NCBI RefSeq assembly: GCF_028502605.1
Contig: NC_079233.1
Span: 1,798,001 to 1,862,000, forward strand
Reading direction: 5' to 3'
Source of the DNA: Trichoderma breve
Lineage: Eukaryota > Ascomycota > Sordariomycetes > Hypocreales > Hypocreaceae
Length of the DNA stretch: 64,000 nt
The position numbers and the translations under genes were made by a program. The notes beneath the pieces were generated by a model. The model worked only from the letters and a program-made list of their open reading frames with translations. It was not told the DNA's origin and did not search any database. The first letter of the stretch is position 1, and each line of letters starts with the position of its first letter. Shown here piece after piece: positions 1 to 12,432 of the stretch.

Positions 1-1754
1 CGAAGGCTATCATGGCCGTGAACCCCCTACAACGTCGGTATTAGAGGGCATATCCGACATCGTCGACCGTGGTTTTCTCAGTATCCACGAAGCAGAGACT
101 TATGTCGCGCAGTTCAAGTCTCGTTTCGTGTGGAATTTCCCTTTCGTTGTCCTTCCTCCCTCCCAGACTGCCGATATGCTCCGCAAACAGGAGCCTCTGC
201 TCTTCCTCGCCGTCATCTCCGCCACCATCCCCAGCGCACACGCCATCCGGAAGCTGCTCGCGGACGAAATCATGCAGCACATCACGTCACGCATTGTCGC
301 GAGCTCGGAGCGGAACCTGGGCTTGCTACGGGCGCTGCTTGTTCTATGCGCGTGGTACCGGTATCCTTCGCAGAGGGGGAACGTGCAGCTTGTTTTGCTG
401 CTGGACCTGTGTGTGAATATGGTGCATGATCTGAGGCTGCATCGTCTGAAGGGAGAGTTGACCACAGACCAGCAGAGGGCTCTACTGGGAACCTATTGGG
501 CTGCTACATGGTAAGGGGGGAAACCTGAGGCGGGAGTATATGAGTTGTTGCTAATGTTGCTCCACACAGCTTACCAAGAGTGATTGACCGGCCAACTGCA
601 ATGAAAAGAAACAAAAAGATAGACGAATGCTGCCAGAATATGGCCATGTCCACCGAGTATCCCTCTGACAGATGCATCCGGCCCTTAATCCTCACCCAGT
701 CTTTCATATGCACGATAGACAGCAGCTACAAAGAGTTTGCAGAACTTGGCGCAGACGCTTCATCCCAGGAAGAATCATTCATCAAACTTATGGTTGGAGC
801 CAACCTGCGGCACTTTGAGAGTCTGAAAGCCACCCTCGAGACAGAGCTATCAAAATGCCCAAACTCAGTCAGTAAGTCGTCTCTCTCCCTCTTAAAAAAA
901 AACGATTACAATTTCCCCATGACATTTACTCACAGCACACTCTCTTATCTTTTATAGCAAATCTGTTTCACTGCAACATACACTACATCAACATTGCCAT
1001 CCGCGACTTGGCCCTCGACGACGAGTACATCTCCTACCAGTCCCGCCATGGCTTGGCCAACTCCCGCTCAACGCAGTCCTTCAAAACGTCCGCCTTCAGA
1101 TGCTCTCTCCTGTGGCACCTCCTCCGCCACACCAAGGCCCTCATAAACGCCTACATTGACATCCCCGACGACGAGCTGCCCCAGGTCACCGTCTTCACCA
1201 TCGCCCAGATCTGCGCCTCGCTCGTCATCCTCCCGCGCTCCGTCTCCGCTCTGCTAAAACTCATCGTTGGAAATCGTTCCCGTGCCAGTATCCCGGACGA
1301 CGTATTAAACGAGGCCAAGGCCGTTGTCGACGAAGCAGACTACCTTAACCTCGTCGTCAGGCTCTACGATAGGCTGCGCCTCCTCATCGTCGGGCTCTCG
1401 GGCCAGGAAAAGGGACTCGATGTCGTCGGAACGCTGTGCTGCCACATGAGCGTGCTGGCCAGCTGGTACGCGCCGCGGGTGAAGGCAGTCCTGGGCGTGG
1501 ATCTCGTGTCCAAAACCCCGCTTGCTGCCATGACTCCTCCTTCCATTGCCATTAACGACATCATTGCTGCCAATGCCAATGCGAATGCGGCCACTCTGAT
1601 GCAGCAAGCGGCAAGCCAGAATGTCGATGGGCTTGTGTCGGTGGGGGAACAGCAGCAAGTCTTTAGCTCTTATACAGGTGCTGAGGACGGAAGCTATTTG
1701 TTTAGCGATGAGCTGTGGTCAACTGTGTTGGAGAGTTTTTCTAGCTTTGGTTGA
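1..1754 (+). CDS. Zn2Cys6-type fungal transcription factor, C-terminal part (5' cut by window)
   Basis: Three exons are visible: up to 510, 570-871 and 958-1754. Reading starts in frame at base 2, and the joined codons give 535 residues ending in TGA. Introns are GTAAGG...CACAG (511-569) and GTAAGT...ATAG (872-957). The first visible residues, with a 'WNFPFVVLPP' segment followed by 'LLFLAVISA' and 'LLRALLVLCAWYR', match the regulatory (middle homology) region of fungal Zn-cluster regulators, including the PrtT/War1-like group. The DNA-binding Zn2Cys6 domain must lie upstream of the window. Near the C-terminus there is an Asn/Ala run and a Gln-rich stretch, followed by an acidic and aromatic tail that could be an activation segment. 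Target genes cannot be inferred. The family assignment rests on recognised motifs only. It converges with the PEP carboxykinase gene. Confidence 0.75.
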
Positions 1755-2275
1755 GAATGACAAGTAAACGAACAAACTTATTATAACAAGACAAAGATAT
1801 CACAAGCAATTATTCACATCAGGACATCACAAGCGATTAAACTGGATCAGATTAATTTTCAAAACATATTCAATTTGGCTATATAGCAATTTCGTCAAAG
1901 AGATGCAAAATGCATATCCCAAGTCCTCCCTCCAAAAATAGGCAAAAGGGGACGTGAAATGAAATGTTAAAACGCCGACCCATAGCGATGCTTCCCAACG
2001 TTCAAAAAACGTGGCCATTAAAAAAGAGAAAGAAAGAAAGCAAACATGAGAAGAAGAAAAAAAGGAAAATAGTCTAAATCCTTTCCAAATCAAAGTCCTT
2101 CAATTTTTTGTGTTCCCACACGTGTTTCGTCAAGTCCAAAAAAACCCTGGATATCACGATTTGTCATGCAAATGAAGAAATTTCAAGTTCAAAACGCTGT
2201 CCCTCGTATCCTCGAGCTGTTTTTTTTCTCTTGGTTTTTTTTCGTTTTTTGGTCCCAATCTCCCTTTGTCGCTGC
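1755..2275. other. Convergent intergenic region (3' ends)
   Basis: This 521-bp stretch lies between the stop codons of two converging genes. It is AT-rich with A and T homopolymer runs, as expected for 3' untranslated and polyadenylation sequence. No gene is supported here. Confidence 0.6.
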
Positions 2276-5206
2276 TTAGACGCTGGGGCCGGCGGCAATG
2301 ACGTCGGGGGTAGCCTCGCTCTCGTACTTCTTGAAGTTCTCGTTGAAGAGCTGGCCCAGCTTGACGACCTCGCGCTGGAAGCTGTCGGCGCCGGCGGTCC
2401 AGGCCTTCTTGGGGTTCAAAAGGTCCTCGGGAACGTTGGGGCAGGTCTTGGGAACCTGCAGGTTGAAGACGTCGTAGTTCTCGAACTCAACCTGGGCGAG
2501 CTCACCAGAGTGGATGGCGTCGAGGATGGCACGAGTGTACTTGAGGGGGCATCGCTTGCCGCCCTGGGCGAAACCGGCACCGACCCAGCCGGTGTTGAGC
2601 AGCCAGGCGTTGGCCTTGTTCTGCTCAATCTTGTCGGCAAGCATGCGGGCGTACTTCATGGGGTGCAGAGCCAGGAAGGGCTGAGCGAAGCAGCTGGAGA
2701 AGGTAGCCTGGGGCTCGTTGACACCGTCCTCGGTACCGGCCATCTTGGAGGTGTAGCCGGAGATGAAGTGGAACATGGTCTGGGCGCTGTCGAGCTTGGA
2801 GATGGGGGGCAGGACACCGCGGGCATCGCAGGTGAGGAGGATGATGTTGGTGGGCATGTTGTCGGTCAAGCAGGGGATCTTGGCGTTGGAGATGTACTCG
2901 ATGGGGTAGGCGCAACGGGTGTTCTCGGTGAGAGTGACATCGTCGTAGTCGACCTCGCGGGTGACGGGGTCAAAGACGACGTTCTCAAGGATGGAGCCGT
3001 AGCGGATGGCGTTGTAAATATCGGGCTCCTTCTCGGCGGACAGGCCAATGCACTTGGCGTAGCAGCCACCCTCAATGTTGAAGACACCGCGGTCACTCCA
3101 GCAGTGCTCGTCATCGCCGATCAGGGCGCGGTTGGGGTCGGCAGACAGGGTGGTCTTGCCGGTTCCAGACAGACCGAAGAAGAGTGTGACATCGCCGTTC
3201 TTGCCCTCGTTGGCAGATGAGTGCAGGGTCAGGACGTTGTGCTTGATGGGCATCTCGTAGAAGAGAACGGTGAAGATACCCTTCTTCATCTCACCAGCAT
3301 ACTCGGTACCCAGGATGACCATCTCCTTGGCGGCGAAGTTGATGGAGACGGATGTGGCGGAGGTCATGCCCTCGGTGTATCTGTTGGCAGGGAAGGTTCC
3401 GGCATTGTAGATGGTGTAGTCGGGGTGGAAGTGCTCGAGCTCCTCACGAGGAGGGCGAATGAGCATGTTCCTCATGAAGAGAGCATGGTAGGCGCGAGCG
3501 CAGATAACACGGACACGGATTCTGTACTTCTCGTCCCAGCCAGCATAGCCATCAATGACGTAGATGCGGTTGCGGGTGTTGAGGTAGTCGACAGCACGCT
3601 CTCGGTTGATCTTCCAGACCTAAAGAGTATTAATGTTAGCACCTCTAAACTTGCTTCACTGATCATCTCTCTTCGTCATTGCTTCAAGTCTTGTCCCGGG
3701 CACAGAACCGGCAATTACACGCCAGCCAATCAGCCAGCCAACAGCTTTGTTGGCGGCCGCCCATAGACACTGCCAAACCCGGCTTCCCAACCCGGCTTCC
3801 AGAGCTGACCGGAGCGGACCGGGTCGGAATGCAGGCAAATGCAGGCAGATGCAGGCAGATGAAATGCAGCATCACAAGCCAGAATGTCCAATGCAAAGCC
3901 GCGGGTCTGTGTCGGGAGGCCGCTTATGGTCGGCTACCCGATTCGGTCCAGCGGGGCCCCGGCTCTTTTTCTTTTTTGCCGTGACTTTGACAAGAGTGCC
4001 GAATAAGTCACTTTTTTGTAATGTGCGGGGTCTTGGGGCCTGCAAGTGACGCCAAGCTAGAGCTGCATCCCTGTCTGACTGGGCACTTCTCCGCATGCGC
4101 TTCCGATTCGACAGAGCAGGAAAAGCAAAAGAAAGTTCAATTGCTTTTCGCTGGTTGGTTTGCCCTGTGGCAGTGACCGTTCCAGTGAATGCAGCAGCTG
4201 AAGGATTGCGCTGGAGTGTGGCGGCCGGGCTGAAGAGCTGAATAGGAGCCGCCCCGCTCGCGTGACCATTGACCCAAGCCAGAATAAAGAATGCAGGGAT
4301 GAGACAAAAAGGACGAAAACGAAATGCATGGGTAGATTCGGAACAACAAAGACGGGCAATGACGATGGAGATGACGCTCGCAGCGACGATCACGATCACA
4401 ATCAGGCACTTACTTCAGGGCTCATGGGCTTGTTGACTGGTCCCCACCTGTAGAGCCTTGGTTAGCCGTGAAATTGATTGAACGAACTGCATGTGAACTT
4501 ACCAGATGTTGTCTTCTGAAGAGGGCTCCTTGACAATTCGCTTGTCCAGGGGAGAGCGGCCGGTCTTTGCGCCAGAGTAGGCAGTCAGAGCACCGCTGGA
4601 GGTGATGGCAGTGCCGCTCTCGTAGACGAGGGCATCTTCGTAAAGTGCGGCGACGGAGGGGTTGGCGACCTGCAGTGGGCAATCCCTGTGAGCAATGTGC
4701 ATTCATCATGATGCGTGGAAGTTCCCAACCAAGACTTACAATGGCGACGCGGTCGTAGTCGATGTGAGCAATCTCGTGAAGCTCCTCCTCTGTTGCACAC
4801 TCAAGTTAATGCCGGTTCCCAAAGGCGGTGTGCCAAGGTCAGCTGGATCAAGACAAAAGGTGGACATACCGAGCTCGGTGTGCTCGCGGTAGGGCCTGCA
4901 GAACATTTCATGTTAGTCCATCTGCAGCAATATAAAACACCACAACAAGTCATCACAGGATAGGGAGAGCACTCACTGAACACCGCCAGGGTGCAGAGCA
5001 GTCTTGTTAACGTTGCTTGAAATCACTGTTCATGTGTTAGCCTCCCAAGTCTGGCAGAATCCTCTTTTGCTGGACAGCTCCATTGCAGGCCGTTGGGAAA
5101 GCGACTTACTCTTGCGTAAATCTATTCCCGATGCCTGGATCTGCGACTTGGGACCTTTGACGGAAGGATCTGTGTACGGAGAAGCGGTTCTGAAGTAGGG
5201 ATCCAT
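2276..5206 (-). CDS. Phosphoenolpyruvate carboxykinase (ATP)
   Basis: It converts oxaloacetate and ATP to phosphoenolpyruvate, the committed gluconeogenic step, in the cytosol. The CDS is complement(join(2276-3619, 4414-4447, 4503-4669, 4740-4789, 4870-4895, 4977-5025, 5110-5206)), 1,767 nt or 588 aa, close to fungal family length. Diagnostic motifs are the kinase-1a P-loop '[13 protein letters not shown]', the metal/nucleotide segment '[19 protein letters not shown]' and the ring '[18 protein letters not shown]'. All donors are GT(A/G)xGT-like and all junctions keep frame, for example I-W|W-G-P-V-N-K across the 34-nt exon. The ATG at 5206 is the first ATG in the spliced leader; none occurs in 5207-5298 or in the likely leader exon 5964-6107. 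Odd features are exons as small as 26 nt and one intron of 794 nt. The reading frame stays open upstream of the chosen ATG, so a non-ATG extension cannot be excluded. Confidence 0.95.
3620..4413 (-). other. Unusually long intron of the PEPCK gene
   Basis: The intron is 794 bp, about ten times the other introns here. On the minus strand the donor is GTAAGT at 4413-4408 and the acceptor is AG at 3621-3620. It contains two small direct repeats. One is three 10-bp ATGCAGGCA(A/G) units near 3829-3858. The other is a doubled 'CCCGGCTTCC' motif at about 3778-3801. No ORF inside resembles a protein. Confidence 0.7.
3829..3858. repeat. Three tandem 10-bp units ATGCAGGCA(A/G)
   Basis: Three consecutive copies differ only at the last base of the first unit. 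A partial copy follows ('ATGAAATGCAG'). They lie inside the long PEPCK intron. Confidence 0.8.
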
Positions 5207-6107
5207 TGGATCTTTATGTATTCCAGAGAAATTGAGTCGTAGGGACAGTTCCGGAATGTAGTCGTCGTTCTTTTTCGTCGTGCTTCCCGCTTCAGCTACT
5301 AATGCCAAAACGAAACGAACCGGGGAGGGGGTGGCGGGTCAAGATGACGGGGTTCTTTTTTCTCCAGAGTGGAAGCCGGGACAGGTACAGCGGTCCGGAG
5401 TCGAGTCGATGTACTTCGAGTAGATCAGAAGGACAGAAGCTAGAGCCATGTGTTAGATACAAGGTGCCTAGTAGCCCTGCGATCGAACAGTCCCGACTGG
5501 TAGGATCAAGCACAAGCCCTTCCGAAGGGGGCCTCGTGTGGAGCCGTGGCGGGCGGTGCGAAGCTTGACACACGAATTTATATCGGAATGAACCAACGTG
5601 TGAAAAACAAGGGGGTGCAAAGGCAGAAGGAAACAACCGAGCTTTTTGTGTGGAGAATAGGATAGGAGAAAGAGGGAAGGGGGGCGTGTGTGTAAGTGGA
5701 AGAGGTGAGAGGATCAAATGCTTCTGCGTGTACTTGGCACTTTGTGGCGCTTGTTATCGTCTGCGCTCGGCTCAAGCAACGTAGGAGAGGGCAAGGTAAT
5801 CAATTTCAAGCATGGGACTTTTGGGTCATGTTTTGTGATGAATTTTTTTCATTTTTTGTTTCTTGTCCTTTTTAATTGGACCTGCAGAGCAAAGGGGGCG
5901 TGTGTTTCCAGAAGACGCAAGGGGTAACAAAGAAGAAAGTAAAGAAAAGTCGGGTACACTCACGATACCAGCACGGGTCCAGTTGTTAGTGCAGCTGAGC
6001 TTTAGGTGGACTGTGGATGATGAATGGATGACGGCACAAGTGCTCTGTTGAAGCAAAGTTGAAGTTTGTTTTTTTTCGATGCTAAAGAAGCTGTCTTCAA
6101 TCTCCAA
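5207..6107 (-). promoter_or_regulatory. PEPCK 5' leader with probable UTR intron
   Basis: On the minus strand a GTGAGT donor (5963-5958) follows an ATG-free stretch ending at 5964. A CATTAG acceptor at 5300-5299 precedes the coding exon. This gives a leader intron of about 665 bp. It is inferred from splice consensus and from the lack of ATG codons in both flanking leader pieces. There is no direct evidence of transcription. Confidence 0.5.
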
Positions 6108-6127
6108 CTCGAGGGAGGAAACAGGTC

Positions 6128-6135
6128 TATTTAAA
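6128..6135 (-). promoter_or_regulatory. TATA-like element of the PEPCK gene
   Basis: TTTAAATA on the minus strand sits about 25-40 bp upstream of the probable start of the ATG-free leader exon. The position and sequence fit a core promoter, but no start-site data exist here. Confidence 0.4.
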
Positions 6136-9100
6136 CCTTGCTCTCCTCATGCTCACCAACCCGCCGTGTGATGCGTGATGTGTGAATATGCTTCCCGTAG
6201 ACGGCAATTCCTCTCCAACCACACGTGCATTCGATCATAGGCAGGCAGGCAAAAACCGGGCACAGAAATCTGACCAAGCCAACGAGGTTTCGAGTCAATC
6301 AGTTTTCTCAAGCGGACTATTCCGAAACCCATGCCGGTTGTACATTGTGCAAATGCAAAATGGGTGAGTCCGTCGAGACTTTTGCCCGGCGCGCCTACGG
6401 CTAATGCGGGGCGATTACGTACGGAATGGGCGCCGAAGGGGGCGAATGTTGCTGCGGCTTTGCCTAACCGGGTAGTTTATGGGATTGCGGATGATGCTCA
6501 TGTGGCAATTGGTTTTTTTCGTTTTATTTTCCTTTTTTAATTACCCCGTATTGTTGCTGTGATCGTCTTTGGGACAAGGCCTTGACTTGGTTCTCTCGGC
6601 ATTGTCCTTGGATACGAGTAATACCTTACGCACGGGGCCTAATTCTAAGCCGAGCTAAACAAACACATAATCGTTGGGTAATAGCAGCGGGATTCTGACG
6701 GTCACGGGGCTGGGCCCTGAAATAACAGGAACGGGCTTCACGCGAGGATCCATGCCAACTGGCTGGTCCGGGGGACGGGAGGAAGAAAAAGAAAAAAGGT
6801 AAAAAAAGAAAAGCTCAGTTGCCAGCTTGTCTCTTACTCCCCGGCCCGGAAGGTAAGCTTGACTCGTCCTCCCGCTACTTGTACACAAAGTGTTCCGGAG
6901 GTACTTGGACTACAAGAACAGCTACAGGTACCGCCCCGGGAACCGGTGCTGATAACGATAAACAAGTTCAAAAGATATGGATTCTTGCATTAGCACACAC
7001 GGCGAAGGCGAAAGGCGAAAGGGAAAAAGAATACTCCCCCATTGACACACAGGTGGAACCCAGCAGGGGGGTTGGGGCGTGAGATTCTCCAACTGAATTT
7101 CGCATTTGGGCACGAGATCTCTCCCCTTTTTTTCTTCGCTTCAATTTCTATTTTTTGCCCCAACTATTAGAAAAAGCACAGGTAAATAAATACTCCTAGT
7201 AGTAGCACAAACAGGGCGGCAAGGGGCAGCTGCTTCAGCCTCCGCAAATTCTCCCATCAAGTGACTTCTTCTTCCCCGTGTTAGTAAAATTGAAGCCAAT
7301 TCCGGCCGGCGGCTAGTCATGTACAATAGTCCAATCCGGGGGAAGTGAATTGGGAAAAGGCCTTCCAGCTCCGGCTTTTTGCCTTGAGCCTCGAAAATGC
7401 TGGTCTGTGCATACCCGCAAAGGGGTGAAGAGAGGCGTGTGAGTAATCTCGCTACCCCGCGATTCTTGGGTTCGTCCAAAGAGATTCAATGGATGGACCT
7501 TTTTTTCGTCTTCTTCTTCTCTGTGCTTTCTTGTTGCCCTTGTGTACACGCCCCCCAGGGCTGTTCTGTTCCCACCAAAGTGCTGTAAAGGCCAAGGTAC
7601 CTGGCACCTGATTACATGTATATTCGTAAGTGAGAAACCGGCAGCAAAAAATGGAGGTGCCGGCTGGAATACCCGTTGCTGCGGCTCCTCTCGGCAGCAC
7701 GCCCGGCATCAACTCTTCTCTTTTCGCTTGCAGTTGTCTCAGTTCGATGTGCTCGAGACATTCGGCACACGATTCCCGAGTGTCTGAGGACAAACTGCGT
7801 CATCCTGTAGCACCTCGAAACCAGACGACATCTTCATTCCTCCTTTCTCATCTCTTTTTTTATCTCGCTCTTCTAGAAACCACAAGCCGTTGTGCAAGTA
7901 TTACTGCGGAAACCAAAACTCACAGTGAGTCCGTGCCACTGGGTCTCGGCCCAGCGGCACCGTTCCGCCCATCTGACCCCGTGATTGGCTCGCCGACCGC
8001 CGTGGTCTTTCTGTTCCGACTTTCTCCGCGAAACACAATTTGTGCTGGTATTTTTTTCTGTTTGATATCGGGTCTTTGCATTTGAATATTTAGAATTTCT
8101 GATACGGGAATATCTCAGCTTTTTTGCGCTATAGCCACACCCTGTGGTACCTTTTTAGTCATTGAAAGCCAGGGGGTTTGGTTTGGAAGAGAAACACTGC
8201 AGCGTCTTCTTGGTAATTAATTGTCAGGCAGTGATGCATGCACATGCGCTGTGAAATTGCTTTGGTTCCTTGCCACCCTGCAGAATGCAACCCAATGTTG
8301 AAAAATGGAAGCACAATTTTATTTTAATTTTTACTTGTTTTTTTATCGTGGTTGACTCTCAATGTTACCTCTTCAAAATGGGTAGATACGGCATCAACTT
8401 GCGTTTCATTCTTTTTGTGGCATAGTCGACCCGCAAGCTCCATGTTACGAGAGAACCCACCGCTTTCGTTTGCTTGAAGAAAAAAGAATCGATCCCTTCC
8501 TTTTCCAGCACATGGATCTTCCCCGGCTCAACGCCAAGCCTGCATTGGGCTATGCTCGACGTCTCCGTGACGTATCTTTTACATACAACCCGGTAGCATG
8601 TTACAACAATTACAAGTATACACTTTGTAGAGCATCACCATCGCCGGATGACCTGTAACAATAATATTCTTCTTCTTATGCTTTTACCTTGTTGCTAGTT
8701 TTCAGTACTCTCCAGTCAATACCTCGGCATCTCTTTAATAGGTAGTCACAATACAACATGACTCAACCAACACAACAACATCACGATATCAAACCACCTA
8801 CCCGGCATCTTCCTCCTCCTCTTCAACATGCTCCTCCTCCTCCTTTATCCCATCCTCCCGACCGACACAACTTGCCGCCCCACTCACGGACCCCCGAATC
8901 CACCGCTGGGAATTTCCAGATTCTCCAGGTGCCTCGTGGTGCCGCTCCGTCTCGCCGGCTCGGGCTCGGAAGCCCCAGAACTGGCCCACAACCTTCCATG
9001 TTCCTTGCACACATGGATTTCCAAGCCCCCCCTGCTTCCGATTCATTTTCGTTCCTCTCCAGCAAATGTATACTTGGATCCCTGAGTTAGTGGCTGTGTA

Positions 9101-10126
9101 AGGCTCAGGTAAGTAAGTACCTTACTCTCTGCCTAACATTGAGTCGTAGCAAATGCATGGCTCTTGCCGCTGACATACGGAGCAGCCCGGGTTGTGCCTC
9201 GCCCTCAACCCTGAAGATTCATGACAAGCCCGGCCCATCAACCACCGAAGCAATTATTAACTAGCCCACAGCTCATGCAGTCTTTCTCTTTTGCAGTGCA
9301 TGCAGGTCATTAACTCGACATGACATTGAAACCCACACGCCCCCCAGTTTCACCTTACCTAGTCATACCGTAGCATGTGCAAAAAGCCCGTAATTGATTC
9401 CCTCTCTTCCCCTGATTCGCCCCATGGCGATGGCTTCTTGCATGTGGCTGCCCACCCCCGTCTTTTACCTTTCACACTCCCGGACTGCTTCTTCAGCCTT
9501 TTGGGCTCCAAAAACGTGGCTCGGAATTGCGACCCTATCTGCTCGCATCTCCGCCCCTTGCGCCGAATGGTAATCTCAAGCGGCTGAAAGTATACCCTTT
9601 GCAGTCTTCCGACGGATCAATACGGAACGTCCAAGGCGAAAACATCTTATCTTTTGCTGCTCCCCTAATCACTGATTCACTGCATCATCCGAGCAGATAC
9701 TGACCTCATCAAAGCTAAGTCTTTATCAATTCCTCGGCTGACTATGGCTATTTGCTTTAATCCAGAAAAAAATTGGCTTTTTTGAACAAAAAGTAAAGGA
9801 GTATTTCGTCGTCCTTTCTATCTTTGACAATCGTCGCATCGTATGGCATCTACAAATGCTTGCCATGGCCTCGCATCTTCCTGGTCTTTATCATGGCTCA
9901 CCGCGTCTCAGTCTGCGGCCCTGTGAACTTTTAACCCTGACACCCATGCAGGCGACGCCTTCTATCTCAGCAGTAGCCGAGCTCTTCGCTTCCGTCTCCT
10001 CGTCGACATGGCAATCGGAGCTTGCTCCCACTCCATTCCCATTCACACCTCCTAGCCAAACCGCCCGATGCCGGTATTCTTTTCTTTTCCTTCTATTTTC
10101 TTCTCTAGCCCTTTACCAGCGGGCCT
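6136..10126. other. Long intergenic region upstream of PEPCK and downstream of eRF3
   Basis: About 4 kb with no convincing gene. Open frames here are short, proline/serine-rich or low-complexity, and none has family motifs or consistent introns. Pyrimidine-rich runs and scattered A/T homopolymers are frequent. Because PEPCK is transcribed leftward, most of this is its upstream region; the last few hundred bases near 10 kb are likely 3' UTR of the eRF3 gene. Confidence 0.5.
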
Positions 10127-12432
10127 TTACTGGTCCTCACTAGTAATGAGTCTTGTAATCTTGCCAATGGCAATGGTTTGTCCCTGTGCAATGTTATTAG
10201 CAAAAAGTTTCGAATGGTAAGGAATCGTGTGTTAGCATCATACCTGGTCTCGGAGGGTGAAACGACCCATCTGGGGGTAGTCCTCGAATTTCTCGACGCA
10301 AACCATACCAGCGCCTCCAGTCACCTGGAGTCTGGCAATAATGCTGTCGCCCTTCTTGGCGTGTGTGGGTGGCACCTTGCTCTTGCGGTTGGTGCCCTTC
10401 TGCAGCTTGTGCAGCAGAGCCGCAAAGGTAACCTCTTCAATGGCGGCGTGGACGTGCAGCACGCAGTTGAATCCCGACGTGAGGATGCTCTTTAGCTCCA
10501 AGACTCGGATCTGTGCCTCGAACTCGGTAACGCAGTGCACCAGTCGCTTTGGCGAGCAGAGCACGAATCCGGGCAGGATGTCTTCTTCTTCAACACCCTT
10601 GAGACGCAGACGCACCTGGTCACCGCACTGCAGAATAGGCTGCTCCTCTTCTTGCTCTCCGTAGATGGCAGCGGTTTCCACAGCCTGCTTCCGGGGCATC
10701 ATAATCAGTGACATGCCCTTCTTCACCACACCAGCCTCAATCTTGCCGTCAACCATGGTACCCAGATCTCGGTACTTGGCGTTGATGGGCATCATGAATG
10801 GCGCGTTGACCTTGCGCTCCAGAGCCTGCATGCCGTCGAGATATTCCAGTAGTGAGGGACCCTTCCACCAAGGAGCGACGCCCGCGGGGAGTCGATCCTT
10901 GATGTTCAGTGACATCTGGGCAGCCACAGGGATAAAGTAGACATCCGTCTTGAGGTTGTAGCCCGTGCCCTTCAAGAATTGCTGCAGCTTGGTCGTACAC
11001 TCCTTGTAACGCTCCTCAGACCACTCCACTGTCGGGTCGTCCATCTTGTTGATCGCTACGATGAGCTTGTTGACACCCTGGGTCTTGGCGAGCATGGCGT
11101 GCTCACGTGTTTGTCCTCCTCTTTCGAAACCAGTCTCATACTCGCCCTTTCGCGCTGAGATGACGAGGATACCTACATCGGCCTGTGAAGCACCTCCAAT
11201 CATACTGGGAACATATGTCTTGTGACCGGGGGCATCCAGAATACTGTAGCGTCGCTTCTCAGTCTCAAAGAAGCCACGCCCGACCTCGACAGTCTTGCCC
11301 TTGGTTCGTTCCTCCTTGGTCAAGTCCATGACCCAAGAGAGGTACCACGATTCACGACCCAAGTCCTTTGCCTCCTTCTTATACTTGTCCATGGTACGCT
11401 CATCGACCATGCCGGTGGTCCATAGGATGGAACCACCCAGTGTGGACTTGCCTGCATCAACGTGACCGATGAAAATGATGTTGACGTGTTCCTTGCCGTA
11501 AATTTCCTTGAGGGTATCTTCGTCTACATCGGCCGACTGTGCCTTCAGAACCGCATCAACTTCACGCTGGGCCTTCTTCTCTGCTGCAGTTGGGCTGGAC
11601 CGACCAGAGGATGGGTCCGGAGATGTCCTTCCAGACGACTTGCCGCTACCTGCAGCCTTTCCAGCCTTTTCACCTGTCTTCTCGATAGCCTTGGCTGCGG
11701 AAACCTTCTTGCCCGCGTCTGGCTCGTTGGATGGCTCAGTCTTGGCGTCGTCCTTGGCCGGGGCAGCGGCAGAGGGGGAGCCGGTGGAACCAATCGACAG
11801 CACTTTAGCCTTGGGCTTTACATCACCTCCAATGCTGAGTACCTTGGCACCTCCTTCGTTGGAAACGACGGGCTTCGGTGCGCTGGCAGCTGGGGCGGGC
11901 TTCTCGACGGGGAGCGACTTCACAGGAGCAGCTTGGGTGGCATTGTTCTGAGGGGCTTGGGCAGCGGGCTGCTGTTGCTGCTGCTGCTGGTTTCTCTGGC
12001 CCTGCTGTTGACCATATTGCTGATATCCTTGTTGACCTGTTATGGTTAAAAAGTTGATGTTAGCTCTCATGGGCCGAAATTAGCACTTCACAGTTTCGAC
12101 GTACCGTAGTTCTGGTTCTGGTTGTAGCCCTGGCCGTAACCGCCGCCGTAGTTTTGATACTGGTTGTACTGATCAAATCCTTGTTGTTGGCCACCATACT
12201 GCGGGTAGTATCCCTGTTGTTGCCCATAATATTGCTGCTGCTGGTATTGCTGCGCATATCCGCCGCCAAAACCCTGGCCGGGCTGGAAGGTCTGAGCGGT
12301 GGGCTGGAACGAGGCAGCACCAGGTCGGAAGCCACCGGCGGCCGGGTTCATGTTGAGCTGCTGCTGAGCCTGCTGGGCGAGGTTCTCGTCCTGGGCAGCA
12401 GGATCGTCCTCCCAAGAGTTGAGGTTCGACAT
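10127..12432 (-). CDS. SUP35: Translation termination factor eRF3 (Sup35), GTPase
   Basis: It is the class II release factor: with eRF1 it hydrolyses GTP to drive stop-codon-dependent peptide release in the cytosol. The CDS is complement(join(10127-10183, 10244-12036, 12105-12432)), 2,178 nt or 725 aa. The N-terminal ~150 residues are rich in Q, N, Y and G with QQGY/QQYYGQ-like repeats, the prion-like N domain. A lysine/proline/glutamate-rich middle region follows. The EF-1alpha-like C domain starts with G1 'GHVDAGKST' at about residue 299. Further G motifs are 'DAPGHKTYVPSMIGGASQAD' and 'NKMD'. The last 18 residues ('GQTIAIGKITRLITSEDQ') lie in a separate short exon joined in frame. The start 'MSNLNSWEDDPAAQDENL' was chosen because it begins the typical filamentous-fungal Sup35 sequence and because upstream codons are unlike coding sequence. 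Confidence 0.96.

Noticed and set aside
2108..3220. A 370-codon open frame on the plus strand opposite PEPCK
   Set aside because: It is a shadow of the codon bias of PEPCK; the composition is Gly/Val/Leu/Glu-rich and has no family motifs, while the minus strand gives a clear PEPCK.
8758..9090. A 110-codon open frame, Pro/His-rich, upstream of PEPCK
   Set aside because: It has low-complexity composition, no splice structure or family motif, and lies in a pyrimidine-rich stretch that is open by composition alone.
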